A stretch of 64,000 nt of DNA from Nocardiopsis mwathae (GCF_014201195.1 NZ_JACHDS010000001.1:3224001-3288000), one strand, 5' to 3'. Shown: positions 51,494 through 60,872, numbered from the stretch's first letter. Made by a program: numbers and translations. Notes: generated from the letters alone by a model not told the origin.

Positions 51494-52228
51494 TCAGGAC
51501 GCGGAGGCCCCTCCGCGCAGCGCCGCGATCTCATCGCCCGCCTCCTTGACGTCCTTGACCGTGTCCACGCCGCGCCAGAACCCGTCGATGCGGTACCCGA
51601 ACAGGCGCCCCTCCTTGGCCAGTTCGGGGAACGTGCCGGACTCGTGGTCACCCTTGACCGGGAGCAGCGGCACGGCGGCGCGCTCGAAGAGGTAGACGCC
51701 CGCGTTGATCCAGAACGGCAGCTGCGGGCTCTGCGTGAAGCCCTCGATCACACCGTCGTCGGCGACGTCCACGATCCCCCAGGTGGTCTGGAACCGGGCC
51801 AGCGCCAGGGTGACCAGTCCGCCCTTGCCCCGGTGGTAGGCGGTGAACTCGTCCAGCGGGAACCAGGTGAGGATGTCGCCGTTGAGGGCGTAGAAGGGGT
51901 CGCCGGAGCCCCGCAGGCCGCCGGCCGCGTGGCGCAGACCGCCGCCGCGGCCCAGCGGCTCCTCCTCGACCACCAGGGTGGTCTCGGGGCCGCCGCCGCG
52001 CCCGGCCAGGTGGTCGCGGAGCACCTCCGCCTTGTACCCGCAGGACACGACCACGTGCTCGACGCCGTGTCCGGCCAGCCAGTCGAGCTGGTGGTCGATG
52101 ATCGGCCTTCCCGCGACCTCGACCATGGCCTTGGGGCGGGTGTCGGTGTAGGGGCGCAGCCGCGTGGCCTGGCCTCCGGCCAGGATGATCGCCTGGGTGA
52201 CGGGAGCGGCGGTGGAGTGTCCGGTCAT
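51494..52228 (-). CDS. sugar-1-phosphate nucleotidyltransferase family protein
   Basis: The 244-residue protein has the nucleotidyltransferase signature AIILAGGQATRLRPYTDTRPKAMVEVAGRPIIDHQLDWL (residues about 13-50; the LAGGxGTRLxP-like loop and the PKAM lysine). Metal-binding Asp is in FYALNGDILTW, and the sugar-side DVKEAGDEI follows. It transfers NMP to a sugar-1-phosphate, as in GDP-mannose or dTDP-glucose formation; the sugar is unknown. ATG 52228 has a TACGCT box 7 nt upstream. No glycosyltransferase neighbours are present. Confidence 0.85.
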   Translation of the reverse strand: MTGHSTAAPVTQAIILAGGQATRLRPYTDTRPKAMVEVAGRPIIDHQLDWLAGHGVEHVVVSCGYKAEVLRDHLAGRGGGPETTLVVEEEPLGRGGGLRHAAGGLRGSGDPFYALNGDILTWFPLDEFTAYHRGKGGLVTLALARFQTTWGIVDVADDGVIEGFTQSPQLPFWINAGVYLFERAAVPLLPVKGDHESGTFPELAKEGRLFGYRIDGFWRGVDTVKDVKEAGDEIAALRGGASAS

Positions 52229-52235
52229 GCAGCGG

Positions 52236-52241
52236 AGCGTA
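52236..52241 (-). promoter_or_regulatory. candidate -10 box TACGCT, leaderless promoter of the nucleotidyltransferase gene
   Basis: TACGCT on the minus strand ends exactly 7 nt before ATG 52228. Confidence 0.5.
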
Positions 52242-52307
52242 GCAGGCCGGTATTCCGCGCGGATGGCGGAGCTCGGCGCCGCCGGCGGGGCCCGCGGGGG
52301 CCCTGGT

Positions 52308-54803
52308 TCAGCTCTGGGTGAGCTCCGAGTAGGCCTGGCGCAGATCCGCGCTGGTGACCAGGGTCAGCTCGGCGGCGGTGGCGGAGTCGCCGAGTTCCTC
52401 GGCCACCCGCAGGTCCCGGTAGGAGCACGCCTTCTCGAACAGGGAGCGGGCGAAGCGCCCGTTGCCCAGTTCGTCGATCCAGCCCCCCTCGCACACGTAG
52501 CCGAAGATCCGCCGCAGGTCCTCCCGCGCCTCGGGGTCGAAGGCGTCGCCGGTGCGGGCCGCCACCACATCGGCGATCTCACTCAGCTCGTCGGCGGTGT
52601 AGCTGGGGAAGGCCACCCGCACGTTGAAGCGGGAGGACAGCCCGACGTTGCTCGCCAGGAAGCGGTCCATCTCCGCCGGGTACCCGGCCAGGACCACGAC
52701 CAGCCGGTCCCGGTCGTCCTCGGCCCGCTTGAGCAGGGTCTGGATCGCTTCGGCGCCGAACGCGTCGCCGCCGCTATAGCCGGGGTTGGCCAGGGCGTAG
52801 GCCTCGTCGACGAACAGCACGCCGCCCAGCGCGCGGTCGACGAGCCGGTCGGTCTTGATCGCCGTCGCGCCGAGGTGCTCCCCCACCAGGTCGGAGCGCT
52901 GCGCCTCCACGACCTCGGCCCGGCCGAGCAGCCCGAGCGCGGCGAACACGCGGCCCAGCACGCGTGCCACCGAGGTCTTGCCGGTGCCCGGCGGCCCGGA
53001 GAAGACGAAGTGCCGCATCGGCGCCTGGGTGCGCAGTCCCTGCTCCTCCCGGAGCTTGGCCACCTGGAGCTGGGCGACGATCGAGCGCACCTGGGCCTTG
53101 ACCGGCTCCAGGCCGATCATGCCGTCGAGCTCGGCCAGGGCCTCGGTGATGTCCGGTGTCTCCCCGAACCCGGGCAGCCGCGCGGTGAGCTCGTCGAACG
53201 CGGTCACGATGTCGGCGGCGCGCACGGTGACCAGGTCGTCCGGCACCGGGCGGCCCCCGCCGTGGCCCGCTGTCACCACGCGCACGTCGCGGGCCTCGGC
53301 CGACTTCTCCACCAGTGAGCGCACGAAGCGGCCGTTGCCCAGGTCGTCGATGACGCCGCGCTGGACCACCTGGTCGAACCGGCGGCGCAGTACCGGGCGC
53401 GCCGTGTCCTCGACCAGGTCGCCCCGCTGCTCGAAGTGGTGCTCGGAGATCCGCCGCAGCTCCTCGGCGGTGTAGCTGGGAAAGGTGACGCGGGTGGCGA
53501 AGCGCGAGGCCAACCCGGGGTTGGAGGCCAGGAAGCGGTCCATCTCGGTCTCGTATCCGGCGAGGATGACCACGAGCCGCTCGCGGTCGTCCTCGGCGCG
53601 CTTGAGCAGGGTCTGCACGGCCTCGTTGCCGAAGCGGTCGGGCTGCCCGTCGCCGTCGTTGACCAGGGAGTAGGCCTCGTCGATGAACAGCACGCCGCCC
53701 AGGGCCCGGTCCACCAGCTCGTTGGTCTTGATCGCGGTCGCACCGAGGTACTCGCCGACCAGGTCGGCACGCTGCGCCTCGACCACGTGCGGCGTGGGGA
53801 GCAGGCCGAAGGAGTGGAAGATCGTCGCGAGGGTGCGGGCGACACTGGTCTTGCCGGTGCCCGGCGGTCCGGAGAACACCAGGTGCCGCAGGGGCTTCTC
53901 CACGGAGTAGCCGGCGTCGGCGCGCAGGCGCGCCGCCTCGATGGACGCCGCGATCGCGCGGACCTGCTGCTTGACCGGATCGAGGCCGATCATGTTCTCC
54001 AGCCGGGCCAGGGCCTGGTCGACCGGGATGGGCTCGGGCACCTCGCCGTCCCGCGCGCCGGGGCCGCCCTTCCCCCCCTCGGTGGCGCGGTCGCGGCGCC
54101 GGTCCGCGGCCCCGTCGGTCGGATGGTCGGTCCGGTGGTCGGCGAGGTCGCCGGTACGGCTGCCCGCGCGGGGGAAGAGGCCGGACCCTCCCGGCCGCCT
54201 CCCCGCGGCGGCGTCCGCACCGTCGCGGGGCTCCATGCCGCGGCGCAACCGGTATCCGGCCAGTGCCCGCCAGCCCAGGGCGGTGGCCGCGGCCACCGCG
54301 CACACGGCGACGCCGGCGCCCGGCCCGACGGTGTCGGTGAGCAGCCCGGCGAGCGCGACGGCCAGGCCCACGATCAGCCCGACCAGCAGTGCCAGCAGGG
54401 TGGTGTGCCAGACGGGGAAGGCGGTGATGCGGGCGGCGCCCAGCGCCACCAGCAGCGGGATGAGCGGCAGGAGCAGCAGCACCGAGGAATCGGCCACCGA
54501 GATCGGGATCTGGAACAGGACGTAGGCCAGGACCAGCCAGACCAGGCTGACCAGGGCCGTGGCGACGGCGTCGGACGAGCGCATCAGCGCGGCGAAGAGG
54601 GACAGCGCCGCGACGGCGATCACGATGGCGAGGAGGACCGGGAAGGCGGCGAGGTAGGCGAGCGCGGCGGCGGCGGTGACGGCGGCCAGGGCCGCGAACA
54701 GCCGGGTCCGCGGCGGGAAGGCGTAGTAGGCGGCGCGCAGCCGGGCGAGCGGCGTCCGAGTCTCGGCTCTCGGGGAGATGCGGGTCCGGTCCTCGCGTGC
54801 CAT
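52308..54803 (-). CDS. membrane-anchored double AAA+ ATPase (CbbX/SpoVK/EccA-like)
   Basis: The 831-residue protein begins with a membrane domain: at least five hydrophobic helices between residues about 34 and 175 (FAALAAVTAAAALAYLAAF, VSLVWLVLAYVLF, LLLLPLIPLLVAL, TLLALLVGLIVGLAVALAGLL). A low-complexity basic linker (about 185-255) leads to two tandem AAA+ modules of the CbbX/SpoVK class, with Walker A GPPGTGKTS at 312-320 and 603-611 and Walker B GGVLFIDEAY / GGVLFVDEAY at about 369-378 and 660-669, each with a LGATAIKT pore-like loop. Such ATPases remodel protein complexes. Anchoring by a membrane domain suggests action at the membrane. ATG 54803 has a GGAGGAG site. Whether it is ESX-related is unclear, as no ESX genes are near. 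Confidence 0.88.
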   Translation of the reverse strand: MAREDRTRISPRAETRTPLARLRAAYYAFPPRTRLFAALAAVTAAAALAYLAAFPVLLAIVIAVAALSLFAALMRSSDAVATALVSLVWLVLAYVLFQIPISVADSSVLLLLPLIPLLVALGAARITAFPVWHTTLLALLVGLIVGLAVALAGLLTDTVGPGAGVAVCAVAAATALGWRALAGYRLRRGMEPRDGADAAAGRRPGGSGLFPRAGSRTGDLADHRTDHPTDGAADRRRDRATEGGKGGPGARDGEVPEPIPVDQALARLENMIGLDPVKQQVRAIAASIEAARLRADAGYSVEKPLRHLVFSGPPGTGKTSVARTLATIFHSFGLLPTPHVVEAQRADLVGEYLGATAIKTNELVDRALGGVLFIDEAYSLVNDGDGQPDRFGNEAVQTLLKRAEDDRERLVVILAGYETEMDRFLASNPGLASRFATRVTFPSYTAEELRRISEHHFEQRGDLVEDTARPVLRRRFDQVVQRGVIDDLGNGRFVRSLVEKSAEARDVRVVTAGHGGGRPVPDDLVTVRAADIVTAFDELTARLPGFGETPDITEALAELDGMIGLEPVKAQVRSIVAQLQVAKLREEQGLRTQAPMRHFVFSGPPGTGKTSVARVLGRVFAALGLLGRAEVVEAQRSDLVGEHLGATAIKTDRLVDRALGGVLFVDEAYALANPGYSGGDAFGAEAIQTLLKRAEDDRDRLVVVLAGYPAEMDRFLASNVGLSSRFNVRVAFPSYTADELSEIADVVAARTGDAFDPEAREDLRRIFGYVCEGGWIDELGNGRFARSLFEKACSYRDLRVAEELGDSATAAELTLVTSADLRQAYSELTQS

Positions 54804-55015
54804 CACCTGCTCCTCCCCGCTGTGTGCTGCGCCGTGTGCGTCACCGAGCGCTCCGCGGCGCCGACGGCCGCTCACCTTTTCTACCGCCCCGGGGCCGCGG
54901 CCCGACAGGCCCTGCGCCGGGACCCATCTTGGCGGCTGCGGCGGCGTTCCGCCGGGTTCCACCGCCCCGGGGAGCCCGGCGTGTCGCGCGCGGCGCGGTT
55001 CCGGGCCGACCCGAT

Positions 55016-55720
55016 CTAGAGGAGGGGCAGCTGGCCGTCGCGGTCGGGCCGGTGCCGGCGCAGGTGCCGCCACTTCGGCAGTTTGTCCAGGTAGGACCAG
55101 CTCATTCGGTGGTGGGGGGTGGGTCCCTTCTCGGCGAGTGCGGCGCGGTGCGCGGGCGAGGGGTATCCGGCGGCGGTCGCGAAGCCGTAGCCGGGGTACT
55201 GTGCGTCGAGCCCGGCCATGTAGGTGTCGCGGTGCACCTTGGCCAGGACGGAGGCGGCGGCGACCGTGACGCTGGTGAGGTCGGCCTGGATCTGGGTCCG
55301 CACCGGCCAGGGTGCGCCGAGGTAGTCGTGTTTGCCGTCGAGGATGACGAGATCGGGCCGGATGCGCAGGCCGTCCAGGGCGCGGGCGGCGCAGCGGCGC
55401 AGTGCCTCGGTCATGCCGACCTCGTCGATCTCCTCCGGCTCGGCGGCACCGAAGGCATGGTCGGCCACCCACGGGCGCAGCAGCTCGGCCATGGCCGTGC
55501 GGCGCTTGGGGCTGAGCTTCTTGGAGTCGGTGAGGCCGTCGGGCGGTACCGATCCGTCGGTGACGGCGGCGCAGACCACGACGGGTCCGGCCCAGGCGCC
55601 CCGGCCGACCTCGTCGACCCCGGCGATGCGGGTGGCGCCCCGCTCGGCGAGCCGGCGCTCCAGGTCGTAGGTGGGTGCACCGCCGGAGCGGGGAGCGGTG
55701 GGAGAGGATGAGGCGGCCAC
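55016..55720 (-). CDS. rnhB: ribonuclease HII
   Basis: The 234-residue protein has all landmarks of RNase HII: Asp36-Glu37 in [21 protein letters not shown], a second catalytic Asp in [28 protein letters not shown] and the C-terminal [18 protein letters not shown] and [10 protein letters not shown] blocks. It removes ribonucleotides and RNA primers from RNA-DNA hybrids. GTG 55720 has a TAAGCT box 7 nt upstream, so the mRNA is probably leaderless. Confidence 0.95.
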   Translation of the reverse strand: MAASSSPTAPRSGGAPTYDLERRLAERGATRIAGVDEVGRGAWAGPVVVCAAVTDGSVPPDGLTDSKKLSPKRRTAMAELLRPWVADHAFGAAEPEEIDEVGMTEALRRCAARALDGLRIRPDLVILDGKHDYLGAPWPVRTQIQADLTSVTVAAASVLAKVHRDTYMAGLDAQYPGYGFATAAGYPSPAHRAALAEKGPTPHHRMSWSYLDKLPKWRHLRRHRPDRDGQLPLL

Positions 55721-55727
55721 GCGGCAC

Positions 55728-55733
55728 AGCTTA
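55728..55733 (-). promoter_or_regulatory. candidate -10 box TAAGCT, leaderless promoter of rnhB
   Basis: TAAGCT on the minus strand ends exactly 7 nt before GTG 55720. Confidence 0.5.
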
Positions 55734-55776
55734 GAGGAACCGGCGGCGCGCGGCTCCCCACCCGCTCATGCCGCGT

Positions 55777-56199
55777 TCACCGGCGCGGGGCCAGGTCGCG
55801 CAGCAGGGAGTGCCCGGCGTTGGCGCAGGCCACCGACATCCAGACCCCGATGATGGGGAGGACGGCCTCGCTGCCGAGGACCACCGCCAGCAGGAACGTC
55901 AGGACGAGCCCGGTACCGGCGGAGAGCACCGCCACGGCCAGTGTGCTCCAGGTCCGCACCAGCCACTCGGGGGCACCAGCCCCGCCGGTGCGCGGCGCGG
56001 GTGCCGTGTAGGGCCCGCGCGACGCGGAGGAGACGCCGAGGCGGGCGTCGATACGCCGGTCGATCTCCTCGCCGATGCGCTCCACGAGCCCTTCGGCCAC
56101 GACGTCGTCGTAGGCCGCGCCGAGCTCCCCGCGGGCCGCGACCGCCGACCGGATCTCGCCGTCGACGCCACCGTTCCCATGCGCCACGTTCTCACTCAT
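55777..56199 (-). CDS. hypothetical membrane protein with two C-terminal helices
   Basis: The 140-residue protein has an N-terminal cytosolic part with an ELGAAYDDVVAEGLVERIGEEIDRRIDARLG segment (likely amphipathic helix or coiled coil), then two hydrophobic helices in LVRTWSTLAVAVLSAGTGLVLTFLLAVVLGSEAVLPIIGVWMSVACANAG. No family is recognised; DUF1707-like domain order is suggested only by appearance. ATG 56199 follows a TTAGG-type box by about 5-6 nt. Confidence 0.7.
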   Translation of the reverse strand: MSENVAHGNGGVDGEIRSAVAARGELGAAYDDVVAEGLVERIGEEIDRRIDARLGVSSASRGPYTAPAPRTGGAGAPEWLVRTWSTLAVAVLSAGTGLVLTFLLAVVLGSEAVLPIIGVWMSVACANAGHSLLRDLAPRR

Positions 56200-56484
56200 G
56201 TCCGGCCTAACGCCGGGCGGCGCACCGACGGTTCCGTCCGTGCCCGTACGTGCCCGACCCGGACGACCAGGACGTACGGTCGCGGTCCGCGGTCGGAAAC
56301 GGACGAACCCCACGCCGGATTCGGGCCTCCGGAGGCCCGATCATGCTCCGCGTCTCCCCTATCCTGAGGGGCGGGCCGCTTCGCGGCGGCCGTCTTGATA
56401 GGTGACGCGGCGACCAGCGGCCCGAGCCCTGGCGTCGGCCGTGCACGATGGCGTACCGAATCTCAGTGGGGAGAGGCCGGCACA

Positions 56485-57174
56485 ATGACCCCCGTAGCCC
56501 CGACGCCCGGGTCCGACCCACAGGGCGGCGACGGCTCACCCGGTGACCAGGACTCGGTCGCGAAACTGATCGAGATCGCGCATCGTCCGACCCTGGGCCA
56601 GCGGCTCATCTCCTGGTCGTCGCGGCCCCCGGGCCGCCTCTACCTCCCGGCCTGCGCGTTCATCGGGCTGGTGCTGCTGCACGAGGACAGCATGCCCGGC
56701 GGCCACCTGCCGAGCTGGGTGATCGGCATGGGCGGGGGCGCGTTCCTCGCGGCGATGGGCGCACTGCGGCTGGGAATCGCGCTGTCGGTCGCCCGCCCGA
56801 TGATCCGCCGCTACTGGCTGCGCTGGGTCACCGCTCCGGTGATCGCGGCGCTGGCCATCGTTCTGTCGGTGATGGACGTCCCGCTGCAGGCACGGGTCGA
56901 CGCGTCCCATGACCAGCTGCTACAGGTGGGCGCCACCGCCAACCGGTCCACCGCCATCCCGATGAACGGGACCTGGGCGGGGCTGTACCCGCTGGCGGCG
57001 GTGTCGGTTTCGGACGGCGTCACCCGCTACACCGTGCAGGGTGCCGGATTGCTGCGCGACTCCGGTCTGGCCTACAGCACCGAGGAGCTGCCCACCGACG
57101 TCTTCGTCCCGGGGCACGGCGGGGTGGTCTACGAGCACATCACCGGCGACTGGTACGCCTGGAGCGAGTACTGA
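56485..57174 (+). CDS. hypothetical membrane protein
   Basis: The 229-residue protein has a Pro/Gly/Asp-rich N-terminus, then three to four hydrophobic helices (LYLPACAFIGLVLL, WVIGMGGGAFLAAMGALRLGIALSVA, WLRWVTAPVIAALAIVLSVM) and a likely external C-terminal domain of about 90 residues (DSGVTRYTVQGAGLLRD-like, ending HGGVVYEHITGDWYAWSEY). I do not recognise the family. ATG 56485 has a GGGGAGAGG site. It is divergent from the preceding minus-strand membrane protein. Confidence 0.7.
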   Translation: MTPVAPTPGSDPQGGDGSPGDQDSVAKLIEIAHRPTLGQRLISWSSRPPGRLYLPACAFIGLVLLHEDSMPGGHLPSWVIGMGGGAFLAAMGALRLGIALSVARPMIRRYWLRWVTAPVIAALAIVLSVMDVPLQARVDASHDQLLQVGATANRSTAIPMNGTWAGLYPLAAVSVSDGVTRYTVQGAGLLRDSGLAYSTEELPTDVFVPGHGGVVYEHITGDWYAWSEY

Positions 57175-57400
57175 CGGGACGTGGGGGTGTGCGACGGCCC
57201 GGGTAAGAGTTCCCGGCACCGCCCCACCGGCCGCTTTCGCACCGGACCCGCCCACCCGCAGGGCTTCCGGGAGCCGCCCGTGGCACATGTCACGGGCGGC
57301 TTCGACGTCCCGGGGCTCGCCTCTCACCGCCTTCTTATACCGGTTCGGTAAACCTAGGGGCGGAACTCGCGAGTCTTTGGCGACCCGAGGGACGGAGGAC

Positions 57401-57595
57401 ATGATGAGTGAATTCATGACGACGCTGCACCTGCGGATCTACGACGCGGTCCGCGCGCTGCGCCGCGCACACGAGCGGGGCGACGAGGCGCTGTGCGCCG
57501 CCCAGGCCGGCGAGATCGAGGACCTGGTGGAGATCGCCGCCCGGCACGGGGTGGACATAGGAAGCGGCTACAAGGAGCTGGCGCACGCAGCGTGA
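57401..57595 (+). CDS. small helical protein (64 aa)
   Basis: ATG 57401 has GACGGAGGAC immediately upstream and opens a 64-residue frame predicted as two helices: LHLRIYDAVRALRRAHERGDEALCAAQAGEIEDLVEIAARHG and a C-terminal SGYKELAHAA. ATG 57404 is an in-frame alternative. A perfect terminator hairpin begins at the stop codon. Small, well-expressed genes with such signals are probably real; function unknown. Confidence 0.65.
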   Translation: MMSEFMTTLHLRIYDAVRALRRAHERGDEALCAAQAGEIEDLVEIAARHGVDIGSGYKELAHAA

Positions 57596-57622
57596 AGGGG
57601 GAGGCCGTCGGCCTCCCCCTTC
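57594..57622. terminator. stem-loop terminator between the small helical gene and the SPFH operon
   Basis: GAAGGGGGAGGCC and its complement form a perfect 13-bp stem with a 3-nt loop, starting within the stop codon of the plus-strand gene and ending about 25 bp before the minus-strand SPFH stop. It can act in both directions. Confidence 0.75.
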
Positions 57623-57647
57623 TGCGTGGCGGTGCGGATCCGGGGCG

Positions 57648-59123
57648 TCAGCGCTGGGTGCGCCGCCCGTAGCCCTCACCCTGCTCGAACTGGCGCTGCA
57701 TCGCCTCTTGCTGCTCCTGCTGGTAGGTCTCGGCCAGCCGCTGCTGCCGCTCGGCGGCGGCCGCCACCGAGCCGCGGGCCTGGTCGAACATCTCGGCCGC
57801 GGCCTGGGCCCCCGGACCGTCACCGCCCCCGTCGATCGAGGGGCGGCGGGCTGACCGGCTCCCGCCCAGGGTCGGCAGCAGCTGCGCCAGCAGCAGCGTC
57901 GACAGCGCCGACGAATCCCCACCTCCGTCGGTCCGCACGACGACCGACTGCGGTGCGTGCTCGGCCAGGGTGGCGCCGACCTCCAGTCGGCGACGGGCCA
58001 GCTCGTAGGTGAGCACCGCCCGGTTGTCCCGGTAGGAGGTGGCCAGCCGGCGCTGCGCCTTCGCCTCGTTCTGCGCGGCGACCAGGTCGGCGCGGCCGCG
58101 CGTCTCGATCTCATAGCGCACCCGCTGCGCCTCGGTCTCCTGCTCCTCCAGCATCTGCGCGACATCCTTGCGCGCCTTGTTCAGCGCCGCGTTGACCTCG
58201 ACGATCTTGGCGTCGCGCGTCTTCTTGGACCGCTCGATGTCCATCAGCAGGGTGTCGATGCGGCGCTTGCGGGTCAGCTCCCACTCCTGCTCGTAGGCGA
58301 CCAGCTCCTTGGCGACCCGCTCGCGGGTGGCCAGGTGCTGCTGGTACTGGCTGGGCAGCTGCACGTCGGGGATGTTGCACCCCATGATGCGCACGCCGTA
58401 GCGGCTGAGCTGCCGGTTGAGCAGGTCCTGCATGTCGGCGACATCGGAGCCGCGCAGGTCGTAGGCGCGCTCGGTACGCACCTGGCGGCCGCGCTGGCGG
58501 ATGGCGTCCTGCACGGCGTTGGACAGCACCAGGTCGAAGTTGCTGGCGCCGATGGTCCGCACGAACCGGATCGCGTCGGTGATGCGGAACTTCAGGAAGA
58601 ACTCGATCGACTTCAGCGGCACGTTCTCGTGCGTGGGGCAGGCCACGACGGGGGCCGAGTAGGGGATCTCGGTGGAGGTGTCCACGACGAAGTCGACGCG
58701 CGCCCACGGGTGCCACAGGTAGTGCCGCCCGGGATCGAGCGTGCCCACGACGGCACCGTACTTGGTGAGGACGCCGGTGGTGCCCTGCTCGATCTCCACG
58801 ATCGACGAGCGCCACCACCACATCAGCGCGAGGCCGATGCTGAGCAGCCCCACGATCAGCGTGGGGATGGACAGGATCAGGTAGACGCCGTCCCCTGCGA
58901 TCGCCGCGTCCCGGCGGATCGCCATGACCAGCGCCGAGAAGAGGGCGAACAGGCCGAACCAGATGGGGACGGTCCACAGCAGTCCGCGGCTGTCGCGCGG
59001 GATGACGACCGGGACGAGTGCCCCCTGGTCGCCACCGCGCAGCAGGCGGGCGATGTCGCTCCACGACGCGAGCGACTCCTTGATGCTGGAGCCGCTGCGG
59101 TCGGCGTGTGTCGGCTGGCTCAT
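57648..59123 (-). CDS. SPFH/band 7 domain protein, second of a pair
   Basis: The 491-residue protein has two membrane helices near the N-terminus (WTVPIWFGLFALFSALVMAI at about residues 50-69 and LILSIPTLIVGLLSIGLALMWWW near 82-104). An SPFH domain follows (IEQGTTGVLTKYGAVVGTLDPGRHYLWHPWARVDFVVDTSTEIPYSAP), then a long coiled-coil region rich in Glu, Arg and Gln (ALNKARKDVAQMLEEQETEAQRV) and a disordered C-terminal tail. Its start codon touches the stop of the preceding SPFH gene, so the two are one operon. SPFH proteins form membrane-associated ring assemblies such as HflK/HflC. Confidence 0.85.
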   Translation of the reverse strand: MSQPTHADRSGSSIKESLASWSDIARLLRGGDQGALVPVVIPRDSRGLLWTVPIWFGLFALFSALVMAIRRDAAIAGDGVYLILSIPTLIVGLLSIGLALMWWWRSSIVEIEQGTTGVLTKYGAVVGTLDPGRHYLWHPWARVDFVVDTSTEIPYSAPVVACPTHENVPLKSIEFFLKFRITDAIRFVRTIGASNFDLVLSNAVQDAIRQRGRQVRTERAYDLRGSDVADMQDLLNRQLSRYGVRIMGCNIPDVQLPSQYQQHLATRERVAKELVAYEQEWELTRKRRIDTLLMDIERSKKTRDAKIVEVNAALNKARKDVAQMLEEQETEAQRVRYEIETRGRADLVAAQNEAKAQRRLATSYRDNRAVLTYELARRRLEVGATLAEHAPQSVVVRTDGGGDSSALSTLLLAQLLPTLGGSRSARRPSIDGGGDGPGAQAAAEMFDQARGSVAAAAERQQRLAETYQQEQQEAMQRQFEQGEGYGRRTQR

Positions 59124-60872
59124 CTAGTGACCTCCCCGATACGGGCCGTCCTGGGTGTCGGTGCCCGGCTGCGGCCAGGGCGCGGGCGGCCCGTCGGGCG
59201 GTGGCGCGGTGGCCGCGCCGTCCTCGGCGGCGGTGCCCAGGCGCTGGTCGATGGCCTCGTCGGAGACCGACCGGCGGATCTCCTCGACGCGGTCCTCGCC
59301 GGGCACCTCCCCGCTGTCCGGCGGGGCGGCCACGGTCGCCTCCTCCGCCTCCAGCAGTTCGGCGATCTCGGCCTCGCGCGAGGCGATGCGCTCGGAGATC
59401 TCGCGCAGCCGGGTGCGGATGGCCGCCATGTCCTCCTCGGTGAAGAGCGCGGACTCGGCCTCCCCGATGATTCCCTGGGCGACCCGCAGGTAGTCGACGC
59501 TGGACGCGTCGCCGTCGCCGATCTGCAGCACCTGCGGGAGGCTGTCGGCCACGGCCTCCAGCTTGTCGAGCAGGTCCTGCTGGTAGCGGTAGTTGAGGAT
59601 CTCCGGGGCCTCGGCGGCGCTCACCGCGCGGATGTCCAGCGCCTGGGCCTCCAGCAGGGCGGCGTTGGCGTTGGCCTCACTCTCGGCCTCGACGAAACGG
59701 CGGCGGGCCACGGCGCGGGCACGGTTGGTCTCGCGCTCCAGGGCGGTGTCCATCTGCGCCTGGTACTGGGCGATGTCGGCCTGGATGGCCGACAGCGTCT
59801 CGTTCAGCGAAGCGAGCTCCTTGTTGAGGTCGCCCTCGTTCTGCTCCTTGCGGAGCTGCAGCTCGTACTCGTAGGTGTAGGCCTCCTTGGCCACGCGCAC
59901 CATCTCGGGCGCGGCCAGGTCCATCCGGTACTCCTGGCTGGAGGGCTCGGCGTGGGTGATGTTGGCGTTGGTGAGCTCCACGGCCGGCATGAACTGGGCG
60001 TTGAGCTGCTCCAGCAGGCGGGCGGTGTTCTCCCCGACCATGTCGTAGATGCCCGCTGCCTCCTGCTCGTAGATGAGGCTGCGGGTGGTCTCGCTGATCG
60101 CGTTGTTCAGCTTCTCCTGGAAGCCCTGGACCGCGCCGAGGGTGTAGATGAACTCGACCGGGTCCTTGATCTGGAACTGGACGAAGAGGTCGATCGAGGC
60201 CTGCACGCCGCTGCGCGTGGGCGCCTCGCGGATCGGCGCGTTGAACGGGTACTCGCGGGTGGTGTTGACGATGTAGGAGACCCGCTTCCAGGGGTTGAAC
60301 AGGGTGACCCGGCCGGGGCCCACGACCTGTTCCAGCTTGCCGAACTTGGTGATCATCGCGTGGCAGCCGTCGGGCACCATCACCATGCCCTGGCGCCACC
60401 ACATGAAGCCGGTGACGCCCAGCGTGATGATCCAGTAGTGGAACCCGAAGAAGGGGTTGAGGAGGGGGTTGGTTCCGGCGGCCAGCGCCGCGGGGACGAT
60501 GACGACCAGCGCCACGAGCCCGATGGCGATGAGCGCGATGGCGGGCAGCATGGTCGTGAAGGTGCGGCCCCGCGGGATCACCATGGGGCAGATGACGTGG
60601 ACGGGGCCGCCCTGGCCCCGTTCGAAGGAGCTGCGGTTGAGGGCCTCACCGGCGTTGTTCAGCGAGGTGGTCTGCTGCTCGATGCGGGTGCCGACAGAGG
60701 CTCCCTGGTCGCGGGCGGCGAGGAAGTCGCCGGGGTCGAGCCCGACCCCCTCCGCCGCATCACCGACCGCGCCGCCGACCGCGCCGCCGACCGCGTCGGC
60801 GACCGCCTGGCGCGGGTCACCGCCCTGGGCGATCGACGCGGCGGCCCCGCGCACCGTCTGCGCGAAGGACAT
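59124..60872 (-). CDS. SPFH/band 7 domain protein, first of a pair
   Basis: The 582-residue protein begins with an Ala/Gly-rich segment containing VGGAVGGAVG, then two membrane helices (about 108-131 and 143-158), an SPFH domain (MVMVPDGCHAMITKFGKLEQVVGPGRVTLFNPWKRVSYIVNTTREYPFN), and a coiled-coil region (ELQLRKEQNEGDLNKELASLNETLSAIQADIAQYQAQM, then ISERIASREAEIAELLEAEE) with an acidic, Pro-rich tail. ATG 60872 has AAGGAG upstream. The two SPFH proteins differ enough (only their SPFH cores align readily) to be hetero-oligomer partners, as with HflK and HflC, but neither shows an obvious HflK or HflC identity. No FtsH gene is adjacent. Confidence 0.85.
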   Translation of the reverse strand: MSFAQTVRGAAASIAQGGDPRQAVADAVGGAVGGAVGDAAEGVGLDPGDFLAARDQGASVGTRIEQQTTSLNNAGEALNRSSFERGQGGPVHVICPMVIPRGRTFTTMLPAIALIAIGLVALVVIVPAALAAGTNPLLNPFFGFHYWIITLGVTGFMWWRQGMVMVPDGCHAMITKFGKLEQVVGPGRVTLFNPWKRVSYIVNTTREYPFNAPIREAPTRSGVQASIDLFVQFQIKDPVEFIYTLGAVQGFQEKLNNAISETTRSLIYEQEAAGIYDMVGENTARLLEQLNAQFMPAVELTNANITHAEPSSQEYRMDLAAPEMVRVAKEAYTYEYELQLRKEQNEGDLNKELASLNETLSAIQADIAQYQAQMDTALERETNRARAVARRRFVEAESEANANAALLEAQALDIRAVSAAEAPEILNYRYQQDLLDKLEAVADSLPQVLQIGDGDASSVDYLRVAQGIIGEAESALFTEEDMAAIRTRLREISERIASREAEIAELLEAEEATVAAPPDSGEVPGEDRVEEIRRSVSDEAIDQRLGTAAEDGAATAPPPDGPPAPWPQPGTDTQDGPYRGGH

